DNA from: Promethearchaeota archaeon
Lineage (GTDB): Archaea > Asgardarchaeota > Lokiarchaeia > Sigynarchaeales > SOKP01
Reading direction: 5' to 3'
Assembly: GCA_030605085.1 (NCBI GenBank)
Contig: JAUWBH010000013.1
Span: 1 to 58,501 of the forward strand
Length of the DNA stretch: 58,501 nucleotides
This document shows, one piece after another, positions 35,761 to 45,404 of this stretch (position 1 is the first letter of the stretch; each line of letters starts with the position of its first letter). A model generated the notes under the pieces. The model was not told the origin of the DNA. It saw nothing but the letters and a program-made list of their open reading frames with translations, and did not search any database. The position numbers and the translations under genes were made by a program.

Positions 35761-36873
35761 TTATTTCAAACTTTTTAAATATTGAAAGATTAACTCCGCG
35801 GTTTGCTCTATACCGCTAAGAGTACAAATTTCGGGCACATTATGACTGAACATAGTAGGAATACCTATTAACGCAGAGGGGACTCCTAACCATTTCTGCG
35901 CTTTTCCTGCGTCAGAACCGTAAAACTCGCAAACTCCATTTTGATATTCGAGCTCATTCTTCTCTGCTATTTCCATTAATTTTTTGCAAAATCCGTGATC
36001 TAATACTCCATAACCTCTTAGTTCTGCCCAAATAATTACAGGGCCTTTATTTAATTTAATATCAGAGCTGACATTACTAGTAAAATCGGCTACTAATCCA
36101 ATATCTATTCCAATTACTCTATTAACGGGAATGTTACGGATGAAATGATAAGCTCCTTCTGTGCCTATCTCCTCTCTAGTGGTTGCTACGAGGTAAAGAT
36201 CGTGTGAAATTCTTAGATTTCCAAAATCATTTAATAAATTCTTAACAATTTTTTGAGTTAAAACGATCAAACAAGTAAGAGCCGCAAGGTTATCCATTGA
36301 ATATCCAGCAATGATATCATCACTTACTTTAGGATTAAATAATCCAAAATCGCCAGTAAAAACGAATGGAGCTCCAACATGGACCCTATAATCGTTTATA
36401 ACTTCTTCTTTATTACTAGCACCTATGTAAATTTCCATTCCTATTGGTTCAAGTTTCTCTTTAACCCTCAATTTATCAGGAGTAGAATGAGCCGATCGTC
36501 CAGTTATGACACCTTTAATCCATTTTCCATCCCTATTAAGAATTTCAATTGTTCTCGATACGAGCCATCTTCCTTCGTAGCCACCTCTTTTGGAAAATTC
36601 CAATAACCCTTTTTTTTTAATTTTCCTAATCGTCCCTCCAATTTCGTCAAGATGAGCTAATAATGCTATGGATTTTTTCTCTGATGTCGTTGATGTTCCT
36701 TTTAATCTTATATAATAATTTCCAACGGAATCAGCTTTCACTGGAATATCTTTCTCGAGTAATATTTTTTCTATTTCTTTTTTAAATAATTCTCCTCGCG
36801 CTTTCTCCATTCCTGAGGGAGCTCTTTCTGAGGCGAGAGTTTTAATTACATTTAATATATCGTTTTTATTCAA
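35761..36873 (-). CDS. M42-family metallopeptidase
   Basis: A 370-residue protein of peptidase family M42. 'ALLAHLDEIGG' holds the first metal-binding His and Asp. 'AGYSMDNLAALTCLIVLTQK' holds the bridging Asp. 'ATTREEIGTEGA' holds the catalytic Glu pair, and 'PTMFSHNVPEIC' the last His. M42 enzymes are cytoplasmic aminopeptidases forming dodecamers; some relatives are annotated as endoglucanase-like. All ligands appear present. It lies 51 bases from arsC on the same strand, upstream of it, but functional coupling is unlikely. Confidence 0.88.
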   Translation of the reverse strand: MNKNDILNVIKTLASERAPSGMEKARGELFKKEIEKILLEKDIPVKADSVGNYYIRLKGTSTTSEKKSIALLAHLDEIGGTIRKIKKKGLLEFSKRGGYEGRWLVSRTIEILNRDGKWIKGVITGRSAHSTPDKLRVKEKLEPIGMEIYIGASNKEEVINDYRVHVGAPFVFTGDFGLFNPKVSDDIIAGYSMDNLAALTCLIVLTQKIVKNLLNDFGNLRISHDLYLVATTREEIGTEGAYHFIRNIPVNRVIGIDIGLVADFTSNVSSDIKLNKGPVIIWAELRGYGVLDHGFCKKLMEIAEKNELEYQNGVCEFYGSDAGKAQKWLGVPSALIGIPTMFSHNVPEICTLSGIEQTAELIFQYLKSLK

Positions 36874-36979
36874 AGTTAATTACCATTTTCTGTTTAATAT
36901 TATCTGAATTTTCAAAAATTTAAATTCATGTTAACAATTTAAGACATTACGAATAATTCAAAAAATTTATGATGATAAA

Positions 36980-37429
36980 ATGGCGGTAAAGGACGAGAAA
37001 GAACAAAAGATCATAGATAAACTCCTAGGTATTGAGGATTTTCACGAACTCGCCGTGCGTGTGAGCGATACAGATTTGATGGATGTTGTACACAGTAATA
37101 TTTACCTTAATTATTTTGACGATGGGTTTATTAGCTTTACTTCAAAATTGAATAAAGATTGTGGAGCATTACATAAAAAAGGAATTGTTTTTCCAGTTAG
37201 GAAGGTTGAAATAGAATATTTGAGATCTGCTACATTCGGAGATAGAATACTTATTCATACGAAGGTTATAAACATAGGTAATACTTCTATGACTCTTGCT
37301 ATGGACTGCTATAAAAATATAAAATCAAATGACACCTTACTTGCGAAAGGTAAAATAGTGCGTTTAATTATGGATATGAACAAAAATAAACTAATTAAAA
37401 TAACAGATTTTTTTAGCGATATAATATAA
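36980..37429 (+). CDS. Hotdog-fold thioesterase-like protein 1
   Basis: A 149-residue 4HBT-type hotdog protein. 'VRVSDTDLMDVVHSNIYLNY' matches the family's Asp-x-Asp-x-x-x-x-Val-H-x-x-x-Tyr motif, although Gly of the usual Met-Gly-Val-Val is replaced by Asp. These enzymes hydrolyse acyl-CoA thioesters. It is followed after 17 bases by a paralogue with a better-conserved motif, so the two may form a heteromer. Confidence 0.8.
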   Translation: MAVKDEKEQKIIDKLLGIEDFHELAVRVSDTDLMDVVHSNIYLNYFDDGFISFTSKLNKDCGALHKKGIVFPVRKVEIEYLRSATFGDRILIHTKVINIGNTSMTLAMDCYKNIKSNDTLLAKGKIVRLIMDMNKNKLIKITDFFSDII

Positions 37430-37446
37430 ATCAAAAATTATAGAAT

Positions 37447-37884
37447 ATGTCTAATTTTAATGATTTAGAAGAAAGACTCCTTAACATCAAAGATTCTACA
37501 GAAGTTAAGGTTAGATTCAATGATACTGACGCAATGGGCGTTGTTCATTTCATGAACTACTTAATGTACTTCGATGATGGATTTGTAAGCTTTATGGATA
37601 GAGTTATTTTTTCTGCGCCTCTTGGGGACATAGTACATAAGGGGATTCTCTTTCCAGTAAAAAAAATTGATATCGTTTACGAAGATTCTGCGAGATTTGG
37701 TGATTATGTTATAGTAGAGACATGTATAAAAAAATTGGGAAATAAATCAATACATTTTTATCATGAAATTTTCAGGAAATCAGATAACAGACTTTTAGCT
37801 AAAGTGAATAGCGTCAGGTTAATTATGAATAATGAAACTAAATCATTATTGGATGTAAGAGAATTCTTTGCAGGTTGTGTGTAA
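37447..37884 (+). CDS. Hotdog-fold thioesterase-like protein 2
   Basis: A 145-residue protein with the classical motif 'VRFNDTDAMGVVHFMNYLMY', including the catalytic Asp and the Met-Gly-Val-Val-His stretch. It is a paralogue of the gene just before it and shares 'YFDDGF' and the terminal 'VRLIMN' strand. It probably acts on an acyl-CoA or related thioester. The alpha/beta hydrolase gene begins 42 bases downstream, so all three may be one transcript. Confidence 0.85.
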   Translation: MSNFNDLEERLLNIKDSTEVKVRFNDTDAMGVVHFMNYLMYFDDGFVSFMDRVIFSAPLGDIVHKGILFPVKKIDIVYEDSARFGDYVIVETCIKKLGNKSIHFYHEIFRKSDNRLLAKVNSVRLIMNNETKSLLDVREFFAGCV

Positions 37885-37926
37885 TTATTAAAAATATATA
37901 TAATTAAAAAAATCCAAGTCTATATC

Positions 37927-38760
37927 ATGCCTTTTATAGAACTAGAAAATGGGATCAAGATTAATTATCAGCTGGAAGGAAAGGAAAACGGAGATTTATT
38001 ATTGTTAATTCATGGATACGGTTCATGGTTACAAGGATACGATGAGATTGTTACGTTTTTAATTAAAAAATATTTAGTACTAAGGTCAGATTTAAGAGGG
38101 CATGGGGATTCGGAGAAACCCTTAGTTAAAGATAATTACGAGGAAACTAAAAAATTATATACTATTGAACAATTTGCTGATGATAATTATTTGTTGTTAA
38201 AAAAATTAGGACTTCTTGAAAAATATACTAAGATTTCATTATATGGGCATAGTATGGGAGGCATGATATCCCAGGTTTTTGCCTTAAAATATCCACACAT
38301 AGTAAAAAGGTTAATTTTAGGAAGTACAGCAGCGATAATGGATTCTCCAGGACTTAGAATGGTTTTAAATGATTATAAATCGGGAAAGTTAGAGATTTCA
38401 AGAGAAGGATTTATATTCACAGCGCAACTCGGATATACATATAGATTTAAAAAAAACCATCCAGAGCTATTAGAAAAAGAAGTGGAAGCTAAATTAAAGT
38501 GTGCTCCAGAAGTAATAATAGCAGCAATGGAGAATTTTATACATAATTTTAATGTTAAAGAAAAATTAAAAACTTTGAATTTACCTGTATTGATTCTTTC
38601 AGGAGATAAAGACAGTTTGATCTCTCCTAAAAATAGCTTAGAATTAAATAATTTGATACCAAATTCTAAATTAGTAATTTTTAAGAAGCAAAATCATGGA
38701 ATTAATGTCGAAATTACTGAGAAAGTGGTTAATGAAATCATAAATTTCATTGAAGATTAA
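37927..38760 (+). CDS. Alpha/beta-hydrolase
   Basis: A 277-residue protein. 'LLIHGYGSW' is the oxyanion-loop strand, 'SLYGHSMGGM' the nucleophile elbow (Ser109), 'LSGDKDSL' carries the acid, and 'KQNHGIN' the catalytic His. The fold hydrolyses esters, thioesters or similar bonds. No signal peptide is seen. Its 3' end overlaps the convergent DUF134 gene by 4 bases. Function may relate to the two thioesterase-like genes upstream. Confidence 0.9.
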   Translation: MPFIELENGIKINYQLEGKENGDLLLLIHGYGSWLQGYDEIVTFLIKKYLVLRSDLRGHGDSEKPLVKDNYEETKKLYTIEQFADDNYLLLKKLGLLEKYTKISLYGHSMGGMISQVFALKYPHIVKRLILGSTAAIMDSPGLRMVLNDYKSGKLEISREGFIFTAQLGYTYRFKKNHPELLEKEVEAKLKCAPEVIIAAMENFIHNFNVKEKLKTLNLPVLILSGDKDSLISPKNSLELNNLIPNSKLVIFKKQNHGINVEITEKVVNEIINFIED

Positions 38761-39185
38761 AGTGGTTCTCTAATTAAATAATAAACTTGATCCGCATTAC
38801 ATTTTGGGCAATTTACTTTTCTATTTTTTGAAGCTTTTTCATCTTCCCATTCATAGTTGCAATTTAAGCATCCATAACCTACAAAACCTTTTTTGAAATT
38901 AAAATTACCTCCCTGTACGAGAATTTTTTTCCCTTCGATTAAAGCTTGAGTAATTTTTTGATGAGCGCTTTCTAATATTCGACTAAAAGTAGGTTGGGAA
39001 ATCCCCATTTTTTCACTACTATCCTTTTGATTTAAATTTATGTAATGCTTTAATCTCATTGCTTCAAATTCGGTGACAGTTAAAACGGCAAAATCATCCA
39101 TTAGAGGGGCTCCTTTATTAACATCAGAGAAATAAAAATTATCTGGAGTTTTTTTAACCCATCTCATGCGAGTTCTACGACCCAT
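38757..39185 (-). CDS. DUF134-family DNA-binding protein with zinc ribbon
   Basis: A 142-residue protein. Residues 1-100 match the DUF134/UPF0251 family: 'MGRRTRMRWV' start, 'LTVTEFEAMRLKHYINLNQ' and 'MGISQPTFSRILESAHQKI', a sigma-r4-like helix-turn-helix. The C-terminus adds a zinc ribbon, 'GCLNCNYEW' and 'NCPKCNADQ'. Likely a transcription regulator. Its 3' end meets the alpha/beta hydrolase by a 4-base convergent overlap. The region upstream (39186-39484) holds its promoter and no gene I can recognise. Confidence 0.85.
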   Translation of the reverse strand: MGRRTRMRWVKKTPDNFYFSDVNKGAPLMDDFAVLTVTEFEAMRLKHYINLNQKDSSEKMGISQPTFSRILESAHQKITQALIEGKKILVQGGNFNFKKGFVGYGCLNCNYEWEDEKASKNRKVNCPKCNADQVYYLIREPL

Positions 39186-39484
39186 TTCAAATCAAAACAT
39201 AATTATTGTAATTGCTTTGTACCGACTAATACAGTTAAAATAAATTATAATTATATAAAATTAAAAATATTTGGATTATAAAATATTTTCATGTCTGGTT
39301 AGACTTTTCGAGATAAGCTTAGCGGGGGTGTCCTAATCTTTTTACTTTTTTCAGAAGCATTAGACTAAAACTAAGATTAAGCGGAATTATGAATAGAAAC
39401 CTTGGCTGTTATGTGAGAGTTGTTAGCAATAAACTTTTTTATTATAAAAAAATTGTTAAGCTTGAATCTACAATAATGAGATAT

Positions 39485-40807
39485 TTAGAAATTCGAAGCA
39501 GGTAAGTAAACTTTAAATTTTGTACCTTTATTAGGTTTACTATACACATTTACCCACCCATTGTTTTCGTCTACAACGCATTGAACTATTGATAAGCCTA
39601 ATCCCATTCCCTTTCCAGATTCTTTAGTTGTGAAAAAAGGTTCGAAAATTTGTTTTATAGCATTTTCATCTATACCAATTCCGGTATCTTCAATTGAGAG
39701 ACAAATATGTTTTCCGGGAGTCGCTTTAGCATTCTCTTTTTGGTAAGATTTGTCAACTTCTACATTCTTTGTCTTTATAAAGAGTTTTCCCCCATCTGGC
39801 ATAGCATCTCTAGCATTTAGAACCAAATTCATAATAATTTGTTCCACCATACTAGGATTTGCTGAAATCTTCCATAACTCTGAGCAAAGATCAGTCTCAA
39901 CATCAATTTTTGTATCTTCGTCAAAGAAAAGAGAAAACATTTCCAGTAATTTGTTAACAGTTTCATTAACATCTACATCTTTAGGTTTTACTGATTGCTT
40001 AAAATTAAAATTATACAATTGTTTGACTAAAGGGGAGGCACTTTTAATAGATTGGGAGATCTCCTTTAAATATTTATACATATTGGAATTCTTATCGATT
40101 TCCATCATAGCCATATCTGCATTTCCTTTAATTATCGTTAATAATTTGTTGAAATCGTGAGCAATACCACTAGAAAATAAAGAGAAATTTTTTAAATCTT
40201 CTTCTACACGCTTACGTTCATAGTTTTCAATAATTGTTAACTTCCCACTTCTATTGAATAGAACGAATTTATGAGTATTAGCGATATCTAAAAATTCACA
40301 CTTTCTAAATTTGTTAATAGGATACGAGCAAATTGCTATTACATCGTAATTTACAAGAAGATCGTTTGCTCGTGCTTCGTAAGAGATAAATTCCTCAAAA
40401 TTCGCTTTTTTCAACCAACGGGTATCCCCTGTTATTCTTATTCCTTCATATCCTTCAGACTTTGCGCGATCGAGTTTCTCAATCCATGAATTTAAAGCAA
40501 AATCAAAGTTTAAAGTATTTTCTTTGAGATACCAGTTTGAATATGGAATAATTTCAATTTGTCTATTTTTTAAGTACTCATCAAAATCACTCATATAATC
40601 CCTCATAGCATTTTTTGCGTCTTGCTCGCTAAGATCACTAGAAGTAATCCAAATACAATATTCGTTATTCTCCAATCCTTTTTTGAAATAAGGCAGCAAA
40701 ACATTGATTAAATCTTCTTTAGTTAAGTAAAAATAACAAAAATGCGTTCCCCATGGTATTTTTTCTACTAATTTAATTCCACTATCTCTAAATTTATCCG
40801 AAATCAT
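39485..40807 (-). CDS. MEDS-domain sensor histidine kinase
   Basis: A 440-residue soluble protein. Residues 10-190 look like a MEDS sensory domain ('IPWGTHFCYFYLTKEDLINV' at the start). 'FSSGIAHDFNKLLTIIKGN' holds the phospho-accepting His, followed by a HATPase domain: N-box 'NLVLNARDAMPDGG', G1 'DTGIGID', F-box 'IFEPFFTTKES' and G2 'GMGLGLSIV'. No membrane segment is present, so the signal is cytoplasmic. No response regulator is adjacent. The upstream region (40808-41100) shows no gene. Confidence 0.9.
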   Translation of the reverse strand: MISDKFRDSGIKLVEKIPWGTHFCYFYLTKEDLINVLLPYFKKGLENNEYCIWITSSDLSEQDAKNAMRDYMSDFDEYLKNRQIEIIPYSNWYLKENTLNFDFALNSWIEKLDRAKSEGYEGIRITGDTRWLKKANFEEFISYEARANDLLVNYDVIAICSYPINKFRKCEFLDIANTHKFVLFNRSGKLTIIENYERKRVEEDLKNFSLFSSGIAHDFNKLLTIIKGNADMAMMEIDKNSNMYKYLKEISQSIKSASPLVKQLYNFNFKQSVKPKDVDVNETVNKLLEMFSLFFDEDTKIDVETDLCSELWKISANPSMVEQIIMNLVLNARDAMPDGGKLFIKTKNVEVDKSYQKENAKATPGKHICLSIEDTGIGIDENAIKQIFEPFFTTKESGKGMGLGLSIVQCVVDENNGWVNVYSKPNKGTKFKVYLPASNF

Positions 40808-41100
40808 CTTTAGAAATCCATCTTTTCAAAGTTATTTGATTTAATTTTATTTTGAGCTCTCTTATATTACATGGTTTGTTGCTATATATTAATTTATTCA
40901 TTATTCGTTAAATAATAGCTGAAATAAATTCAGAAAACTTTTAGATTATATAAAAAGCCTTCAAAAAACATTCAAAATTTTGAAGAAAATTAGACATTAC
41001 CTTAATATATTTCATTTTTTTCATATTTTTTCCATTCCATAAAATTTTTGATACAAAAAAAGATTTAAAAAAAAATTAGTAGTTGTTTATTTCATAGAAA

Positions 41101-41229
41101 TTAGTCTTCTTTTGCTTCGTCCTTTAACTCTTTAATACCCTTCTTAACTCCCATTTTTGCGCCTTTTTTAGCACCTTTTTTTGCGCCTTTTTTAGCACCT
41201 TTCTTCATTTTTTCTGATAATTTTCCCAT
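41101..41229 (-). CDS. Tiny Lys-Gly-Ala repeat protein
   Basis: Forty-two codons on the minus strand, from ATG (41229) to TAA (41101): 'MGKLSEKMKK', then four units of Gly-Ala-Lys-Lys or its variant Gly-Ala-Lys-Met, then 'GVKKGIKELKDEAKED'. The charge is strongly positive in the middle and mixed at the end. A GAGATGAT stretch before the ATG may serve as ribosome site. It could bind nucleic acid, as Lys-Ala-Gly repeats do, but I know no family. The gene is isolated, with about 290 empty bases on one side and 325 (41230-41554) on the other. Confidence 0.5.
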   Translation of the reverse strand: MGKLSEKMKKGAKKGAKKGAKKGAKMGVKKGIKELKDEAKED

Positions 41230-41554
41230 AAAATCATCTCTTTTTTATAGTATTATGGTTCAAATAATATTTAGTCAATAAGGATATTTTAAGTTATTTG
41301 TTCGGTCTGTAATTGAGATTACAGCCATTAAAAATAATTGAATTCAAAAAAAGTAGGAATAAGTAAATATAGATTTTCTAAATAATTTTATATAAACCAC
41401 ATTTCTTTTTTTACTTAATTAGTTTTAAAAAAATTAATTCAGATTCGAGATTAAAATTAATAACACAAGTTAAATAACAAAGAAATTAAAATACTGGCGA
41501 AGTAAAATTAGATATATTGAATATCAAATAGTAATCGGAGATGCACCTCCAGGA

Positions 41555-42565
41555 TTGCTTGTTCCAGAGATTAAAAAGTTAGGACATCCTGAAATTGATG
41601 AGGAATATGAAGTGGATACACCAAAAGAATACGATAAGGATGCTTTATTTCCGGAGACTGTTATACATCACCTTGTAAAATCTAAATATGTTTGGAATTT
41701 TTCGTTAATTTATAGAGAAAAGAATTTCGATACAATTAAATGGAAAACTTCGTTTGCGTTCCGTTTGATGGATGATTCAGGAAAAAATACGGAAATACTT
41801 ATGGAAAAAGCTCTTTTTATTGGAGCGCGTGCTGGGATATTTTTTATTTCAATTGACGATGATATTAACGATAATTTTAACAAACTTGCGGATATGATGG
41901 ATGTGTTTATCGAGAAAACTCAAGGAGAAGCACCATTTTTAGTATATGGGCTTATTGAAAATAAGCAAAAAATAGCTGAACTAAAAACAAACAAGGAGCT
42001 ATTAAATAATTTAGCTGAGGTGAAAAAATGGGTATCTCAGCATAGAGGTGAGTTTCGTCTTGAGAATTTAAAAGAAATAAAAATGAATTTAAGTTATTTG
42101 ATCAAAGATTACACTCATTTTATTCTCTCTAAACTTAAGTCTAAAACAAATTATCCAAATTTAAAATTAGAAGAAGTTCATTACATCGATTACGAAGATT
42201 TAAGCGCTTTAAAAGACATAGAGGCAACATTAGCAGAGCAAACTAAAGCTGGTGAAACTATAGACAATGTATTAGCTGAGCTTTTCTTTAAATATTTAAA
42301 AATGCCTGAATTTCAAGAAGAAATAGTTGAACATCCTGCAGAACCTAAACCTTCGAAAGTAAAATTAATTTTAGAAGAAATTAGAAAAGGGATAAGAAGA
42401 CAATGTCCAAAATGTTCTAATAACGATAGAAATAAAATCCGAGAAATTGTGGACAAAGAAAAGATCATTATGAAAAATCCCAATATTTATGGTTTTAAAT
42501 ACATATGCGGAACGTGTGGTTATGAATGGCGTACGCAGAACGGTATGGTGGAAAACAAAAATTAA
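41555..42565 (+). CDS. Hypothetical protein with C-terminal zinc ribbon
   Basis: A 336-residue protein of unknown family. Residues 85-110 ('ALFIGARAGIFFISIDDDIN') look like a beta-strand and acidic loop, perhaps a degenerate nucleotide-binding fold. The C-terminus has 'QCPKCSNN' and 'YICGTCGYEW', a zinc ribbon. The start is unsure: TTG 41555 has GGAGATG 12 bases before it, but the frame stays open and protein-like further up ('IEYQIVIGDAPPG'), back to an ATT at 41516. A longer version without a canonical start is possible. Confidence 0.55.
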   Translation: MLVPEIKKLGHPEIDEEYEVDTPKEYDKDALFPETVIHHLVKSKYVWNFSLIYREKNFDTIKWKTSFAFRLMDDSGKNTEILMEKALFIGARAGIFFISIDDDINDNFNKLADMMDVFIEKTQGEAPFLVYGLIENKQKIAELKTNKELLNNLAEVKKWVSQHRGEFRLENLKEIKMNLSYLIKDYTHFILSKLKSKTNYPNLKLEEVHYIDYEDLSALKDIEATLAEQTKAGETIDNVLAELFFKYLKMPEFQEEIVEHPAEPKPSKVKLILEEIRKGIRRQCPKCSNNDRNKIREIVDKEKIIMKNPNIYGFKYICGTCGYEWRTQNGMVENKN

Positions 42566-42597
42566 GTTTAAAAAAATGAAAACATTCATACCAATAA

Positions 42598-42693
42598 TTT
42601 CGATTGCCCTTAAAGGAACTTCCAGAGAATATAGGGAACTTGGTAAACCTTGACAATAAAAGATCAACTCTTTTTCTGGGATTCTACATCTAA
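42598..42693 (+). pseudogene. Leucine-rich-repeat fragment
   Basis: Thirty-one codons read 'LPLKELPENIGNLVNLDNK' and then stop at TAA. This is one clear LRR unit (Leu-Pro-x-x-Ile-Gly-Asn-Leu) followed by unrelated residues. It has no start codon and an upstream TAA. LRR proteins of this kind are common in Lokiarchaeal genomes; this is a remnant. Confidence 0.5.
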
Positions 42694-42864
42694 TCGATAC
42701 AAAATTTTTGATGGGAAACAATATCAAAATCTAATGAATGGGAAATTTAAAATTTGAGAGAAAAAATTATACTAAAGGGAAAATAATAAGAAAATATCAA
42801 GCATTTAAATTAATATAGAAGTAAAAGTTGAAAAAAAAAATTCATAATATTAATTGAAGAAAGC

Positions 42865-43779
42865 ATGAATTATGTTGTGGGAAACCTAATCGAGCCAGTA
42901 TTTAGACCTCCTTCTGAGTGGAATGCTTTATTGATTGCAGTAACGAATGGATGTACGCATAAATGCACATTCTGTTCTATGTATAGATCAAAAACATTCT
43001 CTGTTCATAAAGATATTGAAGAAATCAAAAAGGATATTAAAAGAGCGGGAGTTTTTTATGGAAATCAAGTACGCAAAATATTTTTCGAAGATGGAAATGC
43101 TTTTGTTGTAAAACCTGAGATTCTTATTGAATTAACTGAATATTGTTATAAAATTCTTCCAAATCTCAAAAAAGTTAGTTCGTATGCTCATGCCAAAGAT
43201 ATTGTAAGGAAATCTGATGAGGACTTAAAAAGACTAGCAGACAGCGGATTTACGATGGTATATGTGGGTATTGAAAGTGGGGATAATGAGGTTCTCAAAG
43301 CGTGTCATAAAGGCACTAATCAAGATGAGTTTACTCTTGCGGCTCAAAAATGTCATAAAGCAGGAATAGCATGGTCAGGTATTTTTCTTTTAGGACTTGC
43401 TGGAAACAATCCTGAAAAAAGTAGAAAACATTCAATTGAATCTGCTAAATTAATTAATAGAATGGCTCCACCAACTCCCATTGATTGGTATATATCACCT
43501 TTAACCTTAGGTATAACTCCAGGATCTGAGTTATGGGCCCAAAAATCAACAGGAGAATTCCAACCGTGTTCTAGTACTCAAATTTTAGAAGAATTATATA
43601 CGATGATAGACTACACATCTGAAGATTTGCAGAATTGCATATTTAACACAAATCATGCGTCAAATTATTTAAGTTTGAAAGGAAAATTAGCGAAAGATAA
43701 AAAAGAATTTCTTAAAATAATTGAGATAGGCATTAAAAATCCAAATGTGCGTCGACCTGACTATTTACGGAGCTTATAA
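42865..43779 (+). CDS. Radical SAM protein
   Basis: A 304-residue protein with the [4Fe-4S] motif 'CTHKCTFC' near residues 31-38, followed by 'SMYRSKTF'. The later 'FTMVYVGIESGDNEVLKACH' strand is the SAM-binding beta-alpha unit seen in Elp3/HemN-like radical SAM enzymes. No second cluster or B12 domain is present. The substrate is unknown; it resembles proteins often annotated simply as radical SAM. It is alone, followed by two hairpins at 43792-43835. Confidence 0.85.
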   Translation: MNYVVGNLIEPVFRPPSEWNALLIAVTNGCTHKCTFCSMYRSKTFSVHKDIEEIKKDIKRAGVFYGNQVRKIFFEDGNAFVVKPEILIELTEYCYKILPNLKKVSSYAHAKDIVRKSDEDLKRLADSGFTMVYVGIESGDNEVLKACHKGTNQDEFTLAAQKCHKAGIAWSGIFLLGLAGNNPEKSRKHSIESAKLINRMAPPTPIDWYISPLTLGITPGSELWAQKSTGEFQPCSSTQILEELYTMIDYTSEDLQNCIFNTNHASNYLSLKGKLAKDKKEFLKIIEIGIKNPNVRRPDYLRSL

Positions 43780-43791
43780 TGCCTTGTAAAA

Positions 43792-43835
43792 AAACCAGTT
43801 TTTTAAACTGGTTTAAAATGATTAGACCTAATCAT
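43792..43835 (+). terminator. Two adjacent hairpins after the radical SAM gene
   Basis: AAACCAGTTT (43792-43801), loop TTT, AAACTGGTTT (43805-43814) is a perfect 10-bp stem. ATGATTAG (43818-43825), loop AC, CTAATCAT (43828-43835) is a perfect 8-bp stem. They follow the stop by 13 bases. They are likely to affect 3'-end formation or stability. The rest of 43836-44146 shows only AT-rich sequence with T-runs. Confidence 0.45.
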
Positions 43836-44149
43836 ATGCGTATATTAGTTTCAAATTGCTTTCATGTAGTTAAACTACCAATTGTTTAATTTTTTTTTTA
43901 AAAAGATAATTTTTAAATCCAAAGAAAGAATTTTTTAATAATAAATGTATGTCGACATATACAATTCTAATCAATCTTTTGAACTAATTGATTAACTTTT
44001 AAATCCCAATCGAATGGAATTGCTACTAAATCGGCGCTTACTTTAGGGTAATAAAAAAATTCAATAATTCTAATAATTTTTATCCAAAAGATTTTTAAAA
44101 TTTTTTTAATAATTAGACCTATACATTTCTAAACATTTTTTTAATATTG

Positions 44150-45340
44150 ATGGGTGTTTATATTAGATTTGAATTTGCTGAACGAGTAAAGAGATTGCCA
44201 CCGTATATATTTGCGGAGGTTGAGCAATTAAAATCAAGAAAAAAAAAGCAAGGTGTCGATCTAATTCCTCTGGGAATTGGAGATCCGGATTTATCTACAC
44301 CAGAACTTATACTAAATGAAATGTTGGAGCAAGCAAAAATTCCTGAAAATCAGAATTATCCAACAAGTATGGGGGAAGAAGATTTTAGAAATGCTGTGGC
44401 TAAATGGTATAACGTTAGGTTTGGTGTGGATTTAAATCCAGAGATTGAAATCTCAAATGTAATAGGGGGCAAAAGTGGGATTGCTAATATCGCAAGAGCA
44501 TTTGTAAATCCAGGCGACATTGTTTTATGCCCCAATCCGGGATATCCCGTTTATGAGAATGGAGCAACAAAACTATGCGATGGTGAACCATATCTAATGC
44601 CTCTTAAAAAAGAGAATAACTTCCTTCCGGACTTAAAAGCAATTCCGCCGAAAATTCTTAAAAAAGCGAAAATGATGTATTTAAATTACCCTAACAATCC
44701 TACAGGAGCAATTGTCCCAGAAGAATACTTAGAGCAAGTATGCAAACTAGCTGAAAAATATAACTTCTTCATAGTTTACGACAATCCTTATTCGGAATTT
44801 ACTTTTGAAGACTATATTGCCCCTTCAATATTACAAATTAGCAACGAGCATGTTGAAATAAATAGCGCATCAAAAATGTTTAATATGACAGGATTTCGTT
44901 GCGGTTGGGCAGTAGGTAATAAAGAAATTATTGAAGGATTAAGAAAAGTTAAGTCACAAATAGATTCGGGGGGGCCAATTTTCATTCAAAAAGCCGTAAT
45001 TAAAGGATTGAACGAATACAAATCAGAAAAAAAACCTGAAATCGTAGCTAAAAGCATGAAAATCTACGAAAAAAGGAGAGATGTGTTAGTAAAAGGTTTA
45101 AACGATATAGGATGGAAAACTAATAAACCACAAGCCACATTTTACATTTGGACGGCCATTCCTGAACAATATCGTGAAATTGGATGCATGGAATTTGTAC
45201 TGAAATTAATTAATCTTGGCGTAGTAATCACTCCTGGAACTGGTTTTGGAAAATATGGTGAGGGATTTGTGAGATTTGCGTTAACACAACCAGATGAGAG
45301 AATAAAAGAAGCATTGGAAAGAATAGAAAAAATATTATAA
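44150..45340 (+). CDS. LL-diaminopimelate-type aminotransferase
   Basis: A 396-residue class I/II aminotransferase. 'LIPLGIGDPDLSTPELI' at the N-terminus matches LL-DAP aminotransferase and its relatives. 'CPNPGYPVYENG' is the cofactor-ring strand, 'VYDNPYSEF' holds the PLP-binding Asp and Tyr, and 'SASKMFNMTGFRCGW' the Schiff-base Lys. 'GFVRFALTQPDER' carries the substrate Arg. It moves an amino group between an amino acid and 2-oxoglutarate; DapL or aspartate/alanine-type specificity cannot be settled. ATG 44150 is preferred over TTG 44147. Confidence 0.88.
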   Translation: MGVYIRFEFAERVKRLPPYIFAEVEQLKSRKKKQGVDLIPLGIGDPDLSTPELILNEMLEQAKIPENQNYPTSMGEEDFRNAVAKWYNVRFGVDLNPEIEISNVIGGKSGIANIARAFVNPGDIVLCPNPGYPVYENGATKLCDGEPYLMPLKKENNFLPDLKAIPPKILKKAKMMYLNYPNNPTGAIVPEEYLEQVCKLAEKYNFFIVYDNPYSEFTFEDYIAPSILQISNEHVEINSASKMFNMTGFRCGWAVGNKEIIEGLRKVKSQIDSGGPIFIQKAVIKGLNEYKSEKKPEIVAKSMKIYEKRRDVLVKGLNDIGWKTNKPQATFYIWTAIPEQYREIGCMEFVLKLINLGVVITPGTGFGKYGEGFVRFALTQPDERIKEALERIEKIL

Positions 45341-45404
45341 TTTATCTTCTATATTCTATTTCTTATTTAATAGCAATGTATTAATTTTTTAAACAAATTA
45401 ATTT

